Source of the DNA: Actinomycetota bacterium | GTDB taxonomy: Bacteria > Actinomycetota > Actinomycetes > Actinomycetales > Microbacteriaceae | Reading direction: 5' to 3' | NCBI GenBank assembly: GCA_020161315.1 | Contig: JAIUOH010000029.1 | Span: 1 to 41,396 of the forward strand | Length of the DNA stretch: 41,396 nucleotides | In this document: piece by piece, positions 16,512 through 26,362 of the stretch | How positions within the stretch are numbered: the first letter of the stretch is position 1 | Layout: each line of letters opens with the position of its first letter | Program-made: the position numbers and the translations under genes | Notes under the pieces: generated by a model | Seen by the model: the letters and a program-made list of their open reading frames with translations, nothing else | The model's database searches: none | Told to the model about the DNA's origin: nothing

Positions 16512-18070
16512 CATACGAACAGAACATGACGGTGCGTAACAGGGTTGCCGCACTGCGCAGCTGGCACGATGACTGGTCTGGTCTGCGCGTGGCGGTGTTG
16601 GGGCTCGGTATGACCGGGTTCTCGGTCGCAGATACGCTGGTTGAGCTTGGCTCGAGGGTGCGCGTCATTTACGGGAGCGAAGACGCTGACCGCGAACGTC
16701 TGCTCGACGTCATCGGAGCAGAGCGCGCACTCCTGCGGGGTGACGACGCGCAGCTCGCTGATCTCGTGGGCTTTGACCCCGAGCTCGTCATAGTGTCGCC
16801 GGGCTATCGGCCGGATCATCCGCTGACGACCTGGGCAACGTCACACGGGGTCACTGTCTGGGGCGACATCGAACTTGGGTGGCGTCTGCGCGACAAGACC
16901 GGCCGCATCGCCGACTGGATCTGCGTGACGGGTACCAATGGCAAGACCACCACGTCGCAGCTCACCGCACACATGCTCGTTGCTGGGGGGCTGCGTGCCG
17001 CGCCCGTCGGTAACATTGGCGTGCCGATTCTTGACGCGCTGCGCGACCCGCAAGGCTACGATGCGCTCGTCGTGGAGCTCTCAAGCTTTCAACTGCACCG
17101 TCTCGGTCCAGACGCCGAGAACGGCGTGTCACCCTACGCGAGCGTGTGCTTGAACATCGCTGACGATCACCTTGATTGGCACGGCTCCTTTGACGCGTAT
17201 GCTGCGGCGAAGGCAAACGTGTACGAGCGTACCCAGGTCGCCTGTGTCTATAACCGTGCAGACGAGCGCACCATGCGCATGGTCGAAGAGGCAGACGTTG
17301 TTGAGGGGGCCAGGGCCATCAGCTTCGGTCTTGACAGCCCGCCCTCGAGCGGACTCGGTGTGGTCGAGGGCTTGCTGCTCGACCGCGCCTACCACGCCGA
17401 GCGTCGCAACGAAGCCTTCGAGCTGGTCTCGGTTGAAGAGTTGATCGAGCGGGGGCTGCACGCACCTCACATGGTGCAGAACATTCTCGCGGCGGCCGCG
17501 CTCGCGAGGGCCAGGGGCGTCGAACCCGTGCAGATTGCTCAAGCGATCTTGAGTTTCGAGCCAGACCCGCACCGCGTTCAGCGTCTTGGCGCGGTGCGCG
17601 GGGTGCAGTGGGTCGACGACTCAAAGGCGACGAATGCCCACGCGGCAGACGCGTCACTGCGCGCATTCGGTGACGTGGTGTGGCTTGTCGGTGGGCTATT
17701 GAAGGGTGTTGATATCGGGTCTCTCGTGGCGGCTCACGCTTCTCGCCTGCGCGGGGCTGTGGTGATCGGTGCCGAGCGCGATGCAGTGTTGGAGGCGCTT
17801 CAGCGACACGCACCCGAGGTGCCGGTAATCGAGGTATCGCCGGTGCAGACTGAAGACACGATGACCGAGGCAGTGGCAGCTGCGCTCTCGCTCGCTCAGG
17901 CTGGCGACACGGTGTTGCTCTCACCCGCCGCGGCCTCGATGGATCAATTTACGGACTATGCGGATCGCGGTCGCCGTTTTCAGGCTGCAGTAGCCGCGCT
18001 TGGCGGTGACCAAGGCAGTGGAGGTGACGCGCATGGCGACGACACAGCGGCCGGAGTCGACGGCGTCTGA
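16508..18070 (+). CDS. murD: UDP-MurNAc-L-alanine (or glycine):D-glutamate ligase MurD
   Basis: This 520-residue Mur ligase adds D-glutamate to UDP-MurNAc-aminoacyl in the cytoplasm. The N-terminal domain opens with [19 protein letters not shown], the ATP loop GTNGKTTT is at 142-149, and the ligase regions [20 protein letters not shown] and [12 protein letters not shown] are clear. The length is slightly above the typical 450-500. The start is ATG 16508 in an ATGA overlap with mraY. An in-frame start 15 bases upstream would lie within mraY and is less likely. The last 38 bases overlap ftsW. Confidence 0.96.
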   Translation: MTYEQNMTVRNRVAALRSWHDDWSGLRVAVLGLGMTGFSVADTLVELGSRVRVIYGSEDADRERLLDVIGAERALLRGDDAQLADLVGFDPELVIVSPGYRPDHPLTTWATSHGVTVWGDIELGWRLRDKTGRIADWICVTGTNGKTTTSQLTAHMLVAGGLRAAPVGNIGVPILDALRDPQGYDALVVELSSFQLHRLGPDAENGVSPYASVCLNIADDHLDWHGSFDAYAAAKANVYERTQVACVYNRADERTMRMVEEADVVEGARAISFGLDSPPSSGLGVVEGLLLDRAYHAERRNEAFELVSVEELIERGLHAPHMVQNILAAAALARARGVEPVQIAQAILSFEPDPHRVQRLGAVRGVQWVDDSKATNAHAADASLRAFGDVVWLVGGLLKGVDIGSLVAAHASRLRGAVVIGAERDAVLEALQRHAPEVPVIEVSPVQTEDTMTEAVAAALSLAQAGDTVLLSPAAASMDQFTDYADRGRRFQAAVAALGGDQGSGGDAHGDDTAAGVDGV

Positions 18071-19256
18071 CGACGCTAGCGGGGGGAGTGGGTTCGCCCG
18101 TATCCTGCTTGGCTCCGAGCTGAAGCTCTCATCGAACCTCACGGTTGTTGCGCTTTACGCCATCACTTTTCTGCTGGTGGGCATCGGGCTCATCATGGTG
18201 CTTTCGTCTTCTTCGATCACTTCATATCTTGACGACGAGGGGTTCTTTGGCGGTTTTTGGCGCCAGGCGACCTACGCGGTGATCGGTATCCCGCTCATGC
18301 TGCTGGTGTCGAGGTTTCCTATTTGGTTCTGGAAGAAGTGGGCCTGGTGGCTGCTTGCCTTTGGCGTATTTCTGCAGTTGCTGGTGTTCACACCGCTTGG
18401 CGTCGAGGTGTGGGGCAACCGAAACTGGATTCAGATCGGCAGCTTTGGCGGTCAGCCGTCTGAGATGCTCAAGCTCGCGCTTATCGTGTGGATCGGTGCC
18501 ATTCTTGCGGCGAAGGAGCGAATGCTTGGGCAGATCAAGCACGAGCTGATCCCGGTCGTGATTCCCGGAGCCGTGATCGCGATTGGCCTGGTGCTCGCGG
18601 GGCGCGATCTTGGTACGGCCATGATCATGGGCGCCGCCGTGCTGGGTGCGATGATTTTTGGTGGGCTCAACTGGCGCACCATCTGGCTCACCATTGCGGG
18701 CGGTCTCGCGGGTGTGCTGCTGCTTGTGATCACGAGCCCCAACCGTATGATGCGACTCTTCAGCTTTGCAGACGGGCACTCTGACTACAGCGGCTCGGGG
18801 TGGCAACCGACCCACGCGCTGTGGGCCTTCGCGAGCGGGGGGCTTTTCGGCGTGGGGCTCGGCGGTTCAAAGGCGAAGTGGTCGTGGCTGCCCGCCGCTG
18901 ACAACGACTATATTTTTGCGATTATCGGTGAAGAGCTCGGAATGATCGGCGCGCTGCTGGTGATCGTGCTCTATGTTGCTCTTGCTTTCGTGATGCTGCG
19001 CGCCATCGGGCGCGCGCGAGATCGCTTCGGCAAGGCCGTAATTGGCGGCATCATGGTGTGGATCATCGGTCAGGCTTTCGTGAACATTGCCGTGGTGATG
19101 AACCTGCTCCCGTCGCTCGGTGTGCCGCTGCCGCTGATTAGCGCCGGTGGCACCGCTTTGATCGCCTGTCTGCTCGCGATCGGTGTCGTGATTTCGATCG
19201 CGCGAGACGGCGATGAGTATCAGGAAGAGCGGGCGCGAGCTCGGAGAATGCAGTGA
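18033..19256 (+). CDS. ftsW: Septal peptidoglycan glycosyltransferase FtsW (SEDS family)
   Basis: This 407-residue polytopic SEDS protein polymerises lipid II into glycan strands with FtsI. About ten transmembrane helices are visible. Characteristic regions are GNRNWIQIGSFGGQPSEMLKLALI, GRDLGTAMI, SDYSGSGWQPTHALWAFASGG, NDYIFAIIGEELG and PLISAGGTALIACLLAIG. The start is ATG 18033, 8 nt after GGAGG (18020-18024), which places the start inside murD with a 38-bp overlap. A longer in-frame start upstream lacks this support. Confidence 0.96.
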   Translation: MATTQRPESTASDDASGGSGFARILLGSELKLSSNLTVVALYAITFLLVGIGLIMVLSSSSITSYLDDEGFFGGFWRQATYAVIGIPLMLLVSRFPIWFWKKWAWWLLAFGVFLQLLVFTPLGVEVWGNRNWIQIGSFGGQPSEMLKLALIVWIGAILAAKERMLGQIKHELIPVVIPGAVIAIGLVLAGRDLGTAMIMGAAVLGAMIFGGLNWRTIWLTIAGGLAGVLLLVITSPNRMMRLFSFADGHSDYSGSGWQPTHALWAFASGGLFGVGLGGSKAKWSWLPAADNDYIFAIIGEELGMIGALLVIVLYVALAFVMLRAIGRARDRFGKAVIGGIMVWIIGQAFVNIAVVMNLLPSLGVPLPLISAGGTALIACLLAIGVVISIARDGDEYQEERARARRMQ

Positions 19257-19275
19257 TGAGAGGATCAGCACAATC

Positions 19276-20361
19276 GTGACGAAGTACTTGCTGGCAGGCG
19301 GTGGCACCGCAGGCCACGTCAACCCGCTGCTCGCCCTCGCCGATCTCATTACTCGCTTAGAGGCAGATGCTGAGATCGTGGTGCTCGGCACCAAGGAGGG
19401 GCTTGAAGCCCGTCTGGTGCCCGAGCGGGGCTACGAGTTGCAAACCATCGAGCGGTTGCCGTTTCCGCGCCGCCCGAATGGGTATGCGCTGAAGTTTCCG
19501 GCGAAGTATGCCCGGGCGGTAAAGCGTGTTCGCGCACTTATCAGCGAGCGCGGCATTGAAGTAGTTGTCGGCTTTGGCGGGTACGCCTCGGCTCCCGCGT
19601 ACCGGGCGGCGTTTCTCGAGCGGGTGCCCTACGTGATTCACGAGGCAAACGCGAAGCCAGGCCTCGCGAACAGGCAGGGTGCGAAGCGCGCGAAGTTCGT
19701 TGGGGTGACTTTTGCGGGCACCCCAATTGCGGGCGCCATCGTAACGGGTATGCCGTTGCGCCCGGAGATCACGGGTCTCGACCGCGTAGCGCTGCGGGCC
19801 GATGCGCGCGCGCATTTTGGGCTCGACCCGAAGCTGCGCACGCTGCTGGTTACCGGCGGTTCGCAGGGCGCCCGCGCGATCAACCGCGGCATCGGCGGCT
19901 CGGCTGCCGAGATTGTTGCGACGGGGGCTCAGGTGTTGCACGTGTGGGGCGGCCTGACCGAGCTCGAAGACCCCGGGGTTAACGGCTACCACGTCATCCC
20001 ATACTGCGACCGCATGGATCTTGCGTTCGCCGCGTGCGATCTTGCGGTGTCGCGCGCAGGTTCGACCACAGTGAGTGAGCTGTCGGGCCTTGGCGTGCCA
20101 GCAGTGCTTGTGCCCTACGCTGTGGGCAACGGTGAGCAGCGTTTCAACGCGGCAGGCGTGGTGCGTGCAGGCGGGGCGATCCTCGTCGAAGATAATGAAC
20201 TGAACCCAGAATGGGTGCGCGCGACGCTCTTGCCGCTACTGTCGAGCGACACCAGGCTTGCCGAGATGTCGGCGCGCGCGAAGACCGCGGGAACACTCGA
20301 CGGCACCGAGCGGTTGTACGATCTTGTGCAGGCCGCGCTCGGAACGAAGGAGAACTCATGA
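19276..20361 (+). CDS. murG: UDP-GlcNAc:undecaprenyl-PP-MurNAc-pentapeptide GlcNAc transferase MurG
   Basis: This 361-residue GT28 glycosyltransferase adds GlcNAc to lipid I to form lipid II at the inner face of the membrane. The N-terminal glycine-rich loop is [13 protein letters not shown] (about 5-17), and the membrane-associating region includes [14 protein letters not shown]. The C-terminal UDP-GlcNAc site has [11 protein letters not shown] and [12 protein letters not shown]. The start is GTG 19276, chosen because the family begins one or two residues before the glycine loop. AGAGGA lies about 13 nt upstream, a long spacing. It ends in an ATGA overlap with murC. Confidence 0.96.
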   Translation: MTKYLLAGGGTAGHVNPLLALADLITRLEADAEIVVLGTKEGLEARLVPERGYELQTIERLPFPRRPNGYALKFPAKYARAVKRVRALISERGIEVVVGFGGYASAPAYRAAFLERVPYVIHEANAKPGLANRQGAKRAKFVGVTFAGTPIAGAIVTGMPLRPEITGLDRVALRADARAHFGLDPKLRTLLVTGGSQGARAINRGIGGSAAEIVATGAQVLHVWGGLTELEDPGVNGYHVIPYCDRMDLAFAACDLAVSRAGSTTVSELSGLGVPAVLVPYAVGNGEQRFNAAGVVRAGGAILVEDNELNPEWVRATLLPLLSSDTRLAEMSARAKTAGTLDGTERLYDLVQAALGTKENS

Positions 20362-21785
20362 TTTACCCCGACCTCGAGTTGGAGATCCCAGAGGCACTGG
20401 GACGCGTGCACTTTGTGGGTATTGGCGGCTCGGGCATGAGCGGCATTGCTCGCATGATGCACGAGGCCGGGGTAACAGTGACCGGCTCAGACCGCAGTGC
20501 GAGCTACACCACCGAGGCGCTCGAAAAGCTGGGTGTGCGAGTCTCAATTGGGCATGACGCGGCAAACGTCGGCGAGGCAGATACTCTCGTGGTGACTGGG
20601 GCCCTCTGGCAAGACAACCCCGAATACCAATACGCGCTTGCGCACGGACTGCCGGTGCTGCACCGCTCGCACGCGCTCGCTTGGCTCGCGCGCAGGGGCC
20701 GTCTCGTCGCGGTGGCTGGCGCACACGGTAAGACAACTTCGACGGGCATGCTCGTGACCGGGCTCATGGGCGTCGGCGCAGACCCCTCGTTCGTGAACGG
20801 TGGCGTGATCGAATCGCTCGGTGTGAGCTCGGGTTCGGGTGCCGGTGAACTCTTTGTGATCGAGGCAGACGAAAGCGACAAGTCCTTCTTGCTGTACGAC
20901 ACCGCGGTGGCACTCGTCACCAACGTTGATCCAGAGCATCTCGACTTCTACGGCTCGCGCGAGGCATTCATGCAGGCCTTTGTCGACTTCTCGCTCGGCT
21001 CGCGCGAATTGCTCGTGATTTCCGCCGACGACCCGGGTACTCGTGAGGTGCTCGCAGCGCTCGCATCGTTGGGCGGCGAGGATCGCAAGATGCCAGCGAT
21101 TCGCACCTTCGGGGAGCACTCAGACGCCGACGTGCGCATCGTCGCAATCGATGACTCGGGCCCCGTGAGGTTCACCATCGAGATCGACGGAGCGCAGTTT
21201 GCTTCACGGCTTGAGGTGTATGGGCGGCACAACGCGGTCAACGCGGTTGGTGTGGTCGCGGTGCTGACCGGGCTCGGTTTCGAGCCAGAGGCTTCGCTTG
21301 CCGCCGTTTCTCAGTTCGGTGGCACGAAGCGCCGGTTCGAGTTTCACGCAGAGGTCGGCGGCGTTCGTGTCTACGATGACTATGCTCACCACCCGACCGA
21401 GGTGGCAGCGCTGCTCGACTCTGCCCGCGCTGTAGTCGGTGGGGGGCGTCTCATCGCGATTCATCAGCCGCACCTCTACAGCCGCACCTCGCTGTTTCAT
21501 CGTGAATTCGCCGAGGTGCTTGAGCGCGGTGCAGACCACACCGTGGTGCTCGAGGTCGATGGCGCGCGCGAAGACCCGGTTGAAGGCGTCACCGGTGCGC
21601 TCGTGTCGAACGACTTTGGTGACGCTTCAAAGGTTGCGTACGTTGACGACTGGCAGCGAGCGGCTGACTATCTTGCCGAGATTGCGAAACCGGGTGACGT
21701 CATGATTACCATGAGCTGCGGCACCGTGTACCGCATTATTCCGCAGGTGGTCGAGGCGCTACGCGGTCGTTTCGAGCGACCATGA
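20358..21785 (+). CDS. murC: UDP-N-acetylmuramate:L-alanine (or glycine) ligase MurC
   Basis: This 475-residue Mur ligase adds the first amino acid to UDP-MurNAc. Landmarks are [15 protein letters not shown] (20-34), the ATP loop [29 protein letters not shown] and [16 protein letters not shown]. In type B peptidoglycans the first residue is glycine rather than L-alanine. If the organism belongs to Microbacteriaceae this enzyme may use glycine, which the sequence alone does not prove. The start is ATG 20358 with AAGGAG at 20347-20352, overlapping the murG stop. It ends in an ATGA overlap with ftsQ. Confidence 0.96.
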   Translation: MIYPDLELEIPEALGRVHFVGIGGSGMSGIARMMHEAGVTVTGSDRSASYTTEALEKLGVRVSIGHDAANVGEADTLVVTGALWQDNPEYQYALAHGLPVLHRSHALAWLARRGRLVAVAGAHGKTTSTGMLVTGLMGVGADPSFVNGGVIESLGVSSGSGAGELFVIEADESDKSFLLYDTAVALVTNVDPEHLDFYGSREAFMQAFVDFSLGSRELLVISADDPGTREVLAALASLGGEDRKMPAIRTFGEHSDADVRIVAIDDSGPVRFTIEIDGAQFASRLEVYGRHNAVNAVGVVAVLTGLGFEPEASLAAVSQFGGTKRRFEFHAEVGGVRVYDDYAHHPTEVAALLDSARAVVGGGRLIAIHQPHLYSRTSLFHREFAEVLERGADHTVVLEVDGAREDPVEGVTGALVSNDFGDASKVAYVDDWQRAADYLAEIAKPGDVMITMSCGTVYRIIPQVVEALRGRFERP

Positions 21786-22759
21786 AACGGCCCGGTGGCT
21801 TCGACGGTGAGCAGGGCGAGGTAGCGGGGGAGCAGACCCCGTCGCAGCTAACCCCGACCCCGATCGTTGCCCCCGCCCTCGCTGAGACAATCGACCTATC
21901 TGAGGTTCGCTCAAAGCACCTAGCCAGGGCTGTCGGGTATCAGGCCGTCGAGCCGCGGGCCGCTGAACCGCAGATCGCTGAGCCTTCCGTGGACAGTGTG
22001 CAGCTCGCAGAAGACAGTCTGAAACGCGCAAAACGGGAGCGTCGCGGGCGCGAGCGTCGCGAACAGCGCAGATTCACCGAGCACTTGAGAATTCGGCGCA
22101 GGCGCTGGCTCGTTGCGGGTGGTGCGGTCGTCGGGCTGGCACTGTTTGTCGTGGTGGGTGTGTTTACACCAATCATGGCGGTGCGCGACATTCAGATACA
22201 GGGCGCACAGACCGTCAACATCGAAGAGCTGCAGCACTCACTCTCGCGATTCGAGGGGGTGCCACTTGCGCTGGTGAGCGACCAAGACGTGCACCGTGCG
22301 GTGGAGCCGTTTCCGCTGATTCAGCGCTACGCGATCGAACGAATTCCGCCGCACACCCTGGTCGTGCGAGTGCAGGAGCGCACAGCGGTGATTGCTATGG
22401 AGCGAGAGGGCGGTTTTGCCCTACTTGACCCCGCCGGCGTGCTACTCGGCAGGGTTACTGAACGCCCCGCTGGTGTGCCGCTCGGCAGCCCCGAACTCAC
22501 GGATACCGCGTCGCCAGCATTTCTCTCGGCCTCTCGCGTGATTCGCGATATGCCAGGAGATCTGCGCGAGCAGCTGGTCAGTGTGCGCGCGAGCAACGCC
22601 CAAGATGTCAGTTTTGTGCTCGCCGGGGGCACAGAAGTGCTCTGGGGTGAGGCGAACGAGACGCAGCGAAAGTCGGTTGTGCTCAGGTCGCTCCTCGCCT
22701 CGATCGGCGCGCCAAGCCTGATCGATGTCTCGGCTCCCGAGGCTCCTGTTTTCAAGTAG
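21782..22759 (+). CDS. ftsQ: Cell division protein FtsQ
   Basis: This 325-residue bitopic protein links early and late divisome proteins. A long charged cytoplasmic N-terminus (about 1-105, ending in an Arg-rich [11 protein letters not shown] region) precedes one transmembrane helix (about 109-130). The POTRA domain begins at [20 protein letters not shown], followed by the FtsQ domain with [15 protein letters not shown]. Start ATG 21782 overlaps the murC stop. It is the last gene before a 170-bp intergenic region that separates the murein block from ftsZ. Confidence 0.94.
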   Translation: MKRPGGFDGEQGEVAGEQTPSQLTPTPIVAPALAETIDLSEVRSKHLARAVGYQAVEPRAAEPQIAEPSVDSVQLAEDSLKRAKRERRGRERREQRRFTEHLRIRRRRWLVAGGAVVGLALFVVVGVFTPIMAVRDIQIQGAQTVNIEELQHSLSRFEGVPLALVSDQDVHRAVEPFPLIQRYAIERIPPHTLVVRVQERTAVIAMEREGGFALLDPAGVLLGRVTERPAGVPLGSPELTDTASPAFLSASRVIRDMPGDLREQLVSVRASNAQDVSFVLAGGTEVLWGEANETQRKSVVLRSLLASIGAPSLIDVSAPEAPVFK

Positions 22760-22795
22760 CGCAGTCACGCACGCCGCATTTAAGAAAATCAGAAC

Positions 22796-22801
22796 TATTC
22801 T
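22796..22801 (+). promoter_or_regulatory. Candidate -10 element upstream of ftsZ
   Basis: TATTCT lies in the AT-richest part of the ftsQ-ftsZ gap, after an A/T-rich stretch (22779-22794). Initiation near 22808 would give a long ftsZ leader containing the inverted repeats and the hairpin described below. No clear -35 element was found. Confidence 0.3.
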
Positions 22802-22843
22802 TCGCACTTGCGCGGCGTGTCCGTCTCTCAGAGATTGGCGCGC

Positions 22844-22913
22844 ACCGTACGGTAAAAACCGTCAAGCGTATACGCCAATACTAACTTTCACCTTCAGGTA
22901 GAGGTTGAAAGTT
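22844..22913 (+). promoter_or_regulatory. Inverted repeats and leader hairpin before ftsZ
   Basis: Three elements follow one another. ACCGTACGGT (22844-22853) is a perfect palindrome whose right half (22849-22853) also forms an inverted repeat with ACCGT at 22858-22862 across AAAA. GCGTATACGC (22866-22875) is a second perfect 10-bp palindrome. AACTTTCA (22883-22890) pairs with TGAAAGTT (22906-22913), extended by CCT/AGG with one bulge, making a hairpin directly before the ribosome binding site. The first two look like operators, the third like a leader RNA structure. Function is inferred. Confidence 0.5.
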
Positions 22914-22929
22914 GAGGGAGGACCCCACC

Positions 22930-24102
22930 GTGTCGAACCAGAACTACCTCGCAGTCATCAAGGTCGTTGGCGTCGGCGGGGGTGGTGTCAACGCGGTGAA
23001 CCGCATGATCGAGCTCGGCCTGCGCGGCGTCGAGTTCATCGCGGTGAACACCGATGCGCAAGCACTGCTCTTGAGTGATGCAGACGTCAAGCTCGACATC
23101 GGGCGTGAGATCACCCGTGGCCTCGGCGCGGGCGCAGACCCCGAGGTGGGTCGCCGTGCGGCCGAAGATCACGCCGACGAGATCGAAGAGGTGCTGACCG
23201 GCGCAGATATGGTCTTCGTGACGGCTGGCGAGGGCGGTGGCACCGGCACCGGTGCAGCACCGGTTGTGGCGAGGATCGCCCGCTCGGTCGGCGCCCTGAC
23301 CATTGGTGTGGTGACTCGCCCCTTCGGGTTTGAGGGTAAACGTCGCGCGGCTCAGGCAGACACCGGCATTCACACGCTGCGCGAGTCGGTTGACACACTG
23401 ATTGTTGTACCGAACGATCGCCTGCTCGAGATCAGCGAGCCCGGTATCAGCATGATCGAGGCGTTCGCCGCGGCAGACCAGGTGCTGCTCGCCGGCGTGC
23501 AGGGCATCACCGACCTCATCACGACTCCTGGCCTCATCAACGTCGACTTCGCTGACGTGAAGTCGGTCATGCAGGGGGCCGGCTCGGCCCTCATGGGCAT
23601 CGGTTCGGCACGGGGCGCAGATCGCGCGATCAAGGCCGCTGAGCTTGCCGTGGCGTCGCCGTTGCTCGAGGCATCGATCGAGGGCGCACACGGCGTGCTG
23701 CTGTCGATTCAGGGTTCTTCGAACCTCGCACTGAGTGAGATCACCGAGGCTTCGCAGCTCGTGCACGATGTGGTCCACTCCGAGGCGAACATTATCTTCG
23801 GTACCGTTATTGACGACACGCTCGGCGACGAGGTGCGTGTCACGGTGATCGCGGCGGGCTTCGATCCCGAACAGCTCGAAGCGAATACCGGCCGTAGTGC
23901 CGAGCGTGGCCGCTTCGCGAGCCGCGTTGAGACCATCGATGACCTCCCTGCGGCTCCCGCGCGCGCAAAGTCGAGTGAGTCGTCAGAGAATGCTGCTGAG
24001 TTCGGCGAGGTGATTGTGAGCCCTCCGGTTGAGGAGCAGCTCGTTGATCCCGCGTTTGATGGCGAAGACCTCGATCTCGATATTCCTGACTTTCTGAAGT
24101 AA
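22930..24102 (+). CDS. ftsZ: Cell division GTPase FtsZ
   Basis: This 390-residue tubulin homologue polymerises into the Z-ring. The GTP-binding start [14 protein letters not shown], the tubulin signature GGGTGTG (102-108), and the T7 synergy loop region [11 protein letters not shown] are present. The C-terminal conserved peptide is [10 protein letters not shown], the anchor for SepF and other partners, after a roughly 60-residue variable linker. The start is GTG 22930, 8 nt after the GAGGGAGG ribosome binding site (22914-22921). A TTG upstream in frame is inside the leader hairpin and unlikely. yggS starts 2 nt after the stop. Confidence 0.98.
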   Translation: MSNQNYLAVIKVVGVGGGGVNAVNRMIELGLRGVEFIAVNTDAQALLLSDADVKLDIGREITRGLGAGADPEVGRRAAEDHADEIEEVLTGADMVFVTAGEGGGTGTGAAPVVARIARSVGALTIGVVTRPFGFEGKRRAAQADTGIHTLRESVDTLIVVPNDRLLEISEPGISMIEAFAAADQVLLAGVQGITDLITTPGLINVDFADVKSVMQGAGSALMGIGSARGADRAIKAAELAVASPLLEASIEGAHGVLLSIQGSSNLALSEITEASQLVHDVVHSEANIIFGTVIDDTLGDEVRVTVIAAGFDPEQLEANTGRSAERGRFASRVETIDDLPAAPARAKSSESSENAAEFGEVIVSPPVEEQLVDPAFDGEDLDLDIPDFLK

Positions 24103-24104
24103 TC

Positions 24105-24815
24105 GTGGCAGTGAACTCGCAGTCAGGGGCTCAGGCCTCGCTCGCTGCTCGTCTCGAATCGGTGAAGTTGGGGCTTGCCGATGCGGCGAAGCGGGCGGGC
24201 CGCTCACCTGATGATCTCACCCTGATCGTCGTGACGAAGTTTCACCCGGCAAGCCTTGTGAGCGACCTAGCCGAGCTCGGAGTGCGAGATGTCGGTGAGA
24301 ACCGGCATCAGGAGGCGCAGCTCAAGAGCGCCGAACTTGCCGAACTCGATCTGCGCTGGCACTTTATCGGCCAGCTGCAAACCAAGAAGGCGCGGCAGGC
24401 CGCACAGTACGCTCACGCGATTCACTCGATCGATCGTGAACGGCTTGTCGACGCACTCGCGACGGCAGACGTAGCAACCCCGATTGAGGCCTTCGTGCAG
24501 CTCAACCTCACTGACGACCCGGGCAGAGGGGGAGCCGCCCCGGCAGAGCTCGAACGGATCGCCGAGCGCGTGCTTGAGACGCCGACGCTTCGCTTGCGTG
24601 GCGTGATGGCGGTAGCTCCGTTGCCAGAGGAAGAAGAAGCTGCCAGTGCGTTTGCTCGGTTGCGCGAATATTCCGAGCGCCTTCGCGCGCTCGCGCCAGG
24701 CGCAAGCGACATTTCTGCGGGTATGACCCACGACTACGTTGAGGCGATCGACGCGGGCGCGACACACCTACGAATCGGTAGCGCAATCACGGGCAATCGG
24801 CCGATCGCCGGTTAG
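24105..24815 (+). CDS. yggS: YggS-family pyridoxal phosphate homeostasis protein
   Basis: This 236-residue PLP-binding TIM-barrel protein of the YggS/PROSC family has no known catalytic activity and buffers cellular PLP. The PLP-binding lysine is in IVVTKFHP (Lys45). VGENRHQEAQLK, WHFIGQLQTKKA and the phosphate-binding end THLRIGSAITGNR are typical. The start is GTG 24105, 2 nt after ftsZ with only a weak GAAG upstream, so translation probably depends on ftsZ. In many actinobacteria a yfiH/pgeF gene lies between ftsZ and this gene, but it is absent here. Confidence 0.94.
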   Translation: MAVNSQSGAQASLAARLESVKLGLADAAKRAGRSPDDLTLIVVTKFHPASLVSDLAELGVRDVGENRHQEAQLKSAELAELDLRWHFIGQLQTKKARQAAQYAHAIHSIDRERLVDALATADVATPIEAFVQLNLTDDPGRGGAAPAELERIAERVLETPTLRLRGVMAVAPLPEEEEAASAFARLREYSERLRALAPGASDISAGMTHDYVEAIDAGATHLRIGSAITGNRPIAG

Positions 24816-24868
24816 TCTCGAAATACGTAAGGCGTAACCAAGCTGCACTCGTGAAGGAGAGAGCGAAC

Positions 24869-25363
24869 ATGGGTAATCCGTTGAAGAAGACCATGGTGTT
24901 CCTGGGTCTTGCCGAGGAAGAGCTCGACGAGCAGGGAAACCCCGTCGAGCCGGCTCGTGCTGAGAGCGAACCTGCTCCCGCAGCTCAGGCTCCAGCTGCG
25001 GCAAAGACCGTGCAGCGCGCACCCGTGACCCCGCTGCGCAAGGTTGCGCCAGTACGCCAGGTAGTGCCGCAGGCGATGAACGAGATTCTCACGGTGCACC
25101 CGACGCAGTACCGCGATGCTGCGACTGTTGCTGAGAGCTTCCGTGAGGGCGTGCCGGTGATTCTGAACCTTTCGCGCATGAACGAGGCAGAGGCGAAGCG
25201 CCTCATCGACTTTGCGAGCGGTTTAACGATGGGGCTCTCGGGCCGTATCGAGCGCGTCACAAGCAAGGTGTTTCTGCTGTCGCCAGAGCACGTTGCGACG
25301 ACCAACGGCGAAGCGCCAAAGCAGGGCGAGAGCGGTTCGTTCTTCGTCAGCGCTACCGCGTAG
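24869..25363 (+). CDS. sepF: Cell division protein SepF
   Basis: This 164-residue protein has an N-terminal amphipathic membrane-targeting helix (MGNPLKKTMVFLGLAEEE), an Ala/Pro-rich linker (about 24-65) and the C-terminal SepF domain with PVILNLSRMNEAEAKRLIDFASGL. SepF anchors FtsZ to the membrane through the FtsZ C-terminal peptide and is essential in many actinobacteria that lack FtsA. The start is ATG 24869, with AAGGAGAGAG immediately upstream (24854-24863). The in-frame GTG at 24851 would start before that ribosome binding site. Confidence 0.95.
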   Translation: MGNPLKKTMVFLGLAEEELDEQGNPVEPARAESEPAPAAQAPAAAKTVQRAPVTPLRKVAPVRQVVPQAMNEILTVHPTQYRDAATVAESFREGVPVILNLSRMNEAEAKRLIDFASGLTMGLSGRIERVTSKVFLLSPEHVATTNGEAPKQGESGSFFVSATA

Positions 25364-25366
25364 TAG

Positions 25367-25660
25367 GTGGCTACCGCGCTATTCATTGCCCTCCTCGTGC
25401 TGAGGCTGGCAATTCAGATTTACATCTACCTGCTGTGGGCGAGATTCATTCTCGACTGGGTGAGGGTGTTTAACCCGAGATTCAGGCCGCGTGGCGTGTT
25501 GCTCGTCATCTTTGAGTTTGTGTTCACGCTCACTGACCCGCCAATCAAGATGTTTCGGCGAATTTTGCCGCCAATTCGCCTGGGTCAGGTGTCGCTTGAC
25601 CTCGGCTGGATGGTGACGATGTTCTGCTGTTTGATCCTTTTGATATTGATTCCTGTGTGA
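25367..25660 (+). CDS. YggT family membrane protein
   Basis: This 97-residue integral membrane protein of the YggT family has two hydrophobic segments (about 3-23 and 75-96) around a conserved central part with LLWARFILDWVRVFNP and TDPPIKMFRRILPP. The family is almost always encoded between sepF and divIVA in Gram-positive bacteria and is linked to division or osmotic tolerance, without a proven mechanism. The start is GTG 25367, only 3 nt after the sepF stop. Confidence 0.9.
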   Translation: MATALFIALLVLRLAIQIYIYLLWARFILDWVRVFNPRFRPRGVLLVIFEFVFTLTDPPIKMFRRILPPIRLGQVSLDLGWMVTMFCCLILLILIPV

Positions 25661-25733
25661 CCCGCATACGATTATTTGCTAGCGTTACCTAGACGGCCGC
25701 GTAGGCGGTCATCCAAGCGAAAGAGACTTTACG

Positions 25734-26354
25734 ATGGCACTGACTCCTGAAGACGTGTTGAACCAGAAGTTCACGATCACCAAGTTCCGTGACGGTTACG
25801 ACCTCGACCAGGTCGATGAGTTCCTCGACACAATCGTCGAAGAGCTCAAAGAGCGCGAGCAGAACGAGGCTGCGCTCCGCGAGCAGATCGAGGCGGCAAA
25901 CGCCGAGATCGAGTCGCTCAAGGCACAGCTTGCTGATGGCGACGTCACCCCAGCTTCGGAGCGCACCATCGTGGTCAACGCTCCCGCGCCGCAGCCGGTG
26001 GCTGTCGCAGAGGCGCCCCGTTCGCACGATGCAGACGCAGTGAAGTCGAGCGCAATGCTGCAGCTCGCACTCGAACTGCACGACAAGCATGTGCACGAGG
26101 GCGAGACGACTCGCGACCAGCTCATCGCAGCTGCCGAGACGAAAGCCGACGAGCTTGTCTCTGAGGCCGAAGACAAGCGCGCCGACGTGCTGCGCAAGCT
26201 CGAGGGCGAAAGCAACGATTTGCGCGACGTGATCAAGGAGCTGCGTGACTTCGAGGGCGAGTACCGCTCGACGCTGCGTTCGTACATCCAGTCGCAGCTG
26301 CGCAACCTCGACGGCTCGCCCGAGCCTGACGGTGCGCCCTCTGGCCTCAACTAA
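25734..26354 (+). CDS. divIVA: DivIVA/Wag31 polar growth protein
   Basis: This 206-residue coiled-coil protein marks cell poles and directs tip growth in actinobacteria. The N-terminal membrane-binding domain is MALTPEDVLNQKFTITKFRDGYDLDQVDEF, containing the FRxGYD signature. A first coiled coil (about 28-68) leads to an Ala/Pro-rich linker (about 72-102), and then a long second coiled coil rich in Glu/Asp/Lys (about 105-192). ATG 25734 has only a weak ribosome binding site, GAAAGAG. The 73-bp gap after yggT contains a possible TACGAT -10 element (25667-25672). Confidence 0.96.
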   Translation: MALTPEDVLNQKFTITKFRDGYDLDQVDEFLDTIVEELKEREQNEAALREQIEAANAEIESLKAQLADGDVTPASERTIVVNAPAPQPVAVAEAPRSHDADAVKSSAMLQLALELHDKHVHEGETTRDQLIAAAETKADELVSEAEDKRADVLRKLEGESNDLRDVIKELRDFEGEYRSTLRSYIQSQLRNLDGSPEPDGAPSGLN

Positions 26355-26362
26355 TTCGGAGC

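Noticed and set aside
8246-24843. TAAGGCGTAACC occurring at 8246-8257 and near 24828-24839
   Set aside because: A 12-base repeat is expected many times by chance in 41 kb, and the surrounding contexts differ.
8474-26354. A new multi-gene system hidden in the dcw region
   Set aside because: Every gene here matches a known division or wall family in the expected order. Only regulatory and substrate details are unusual.
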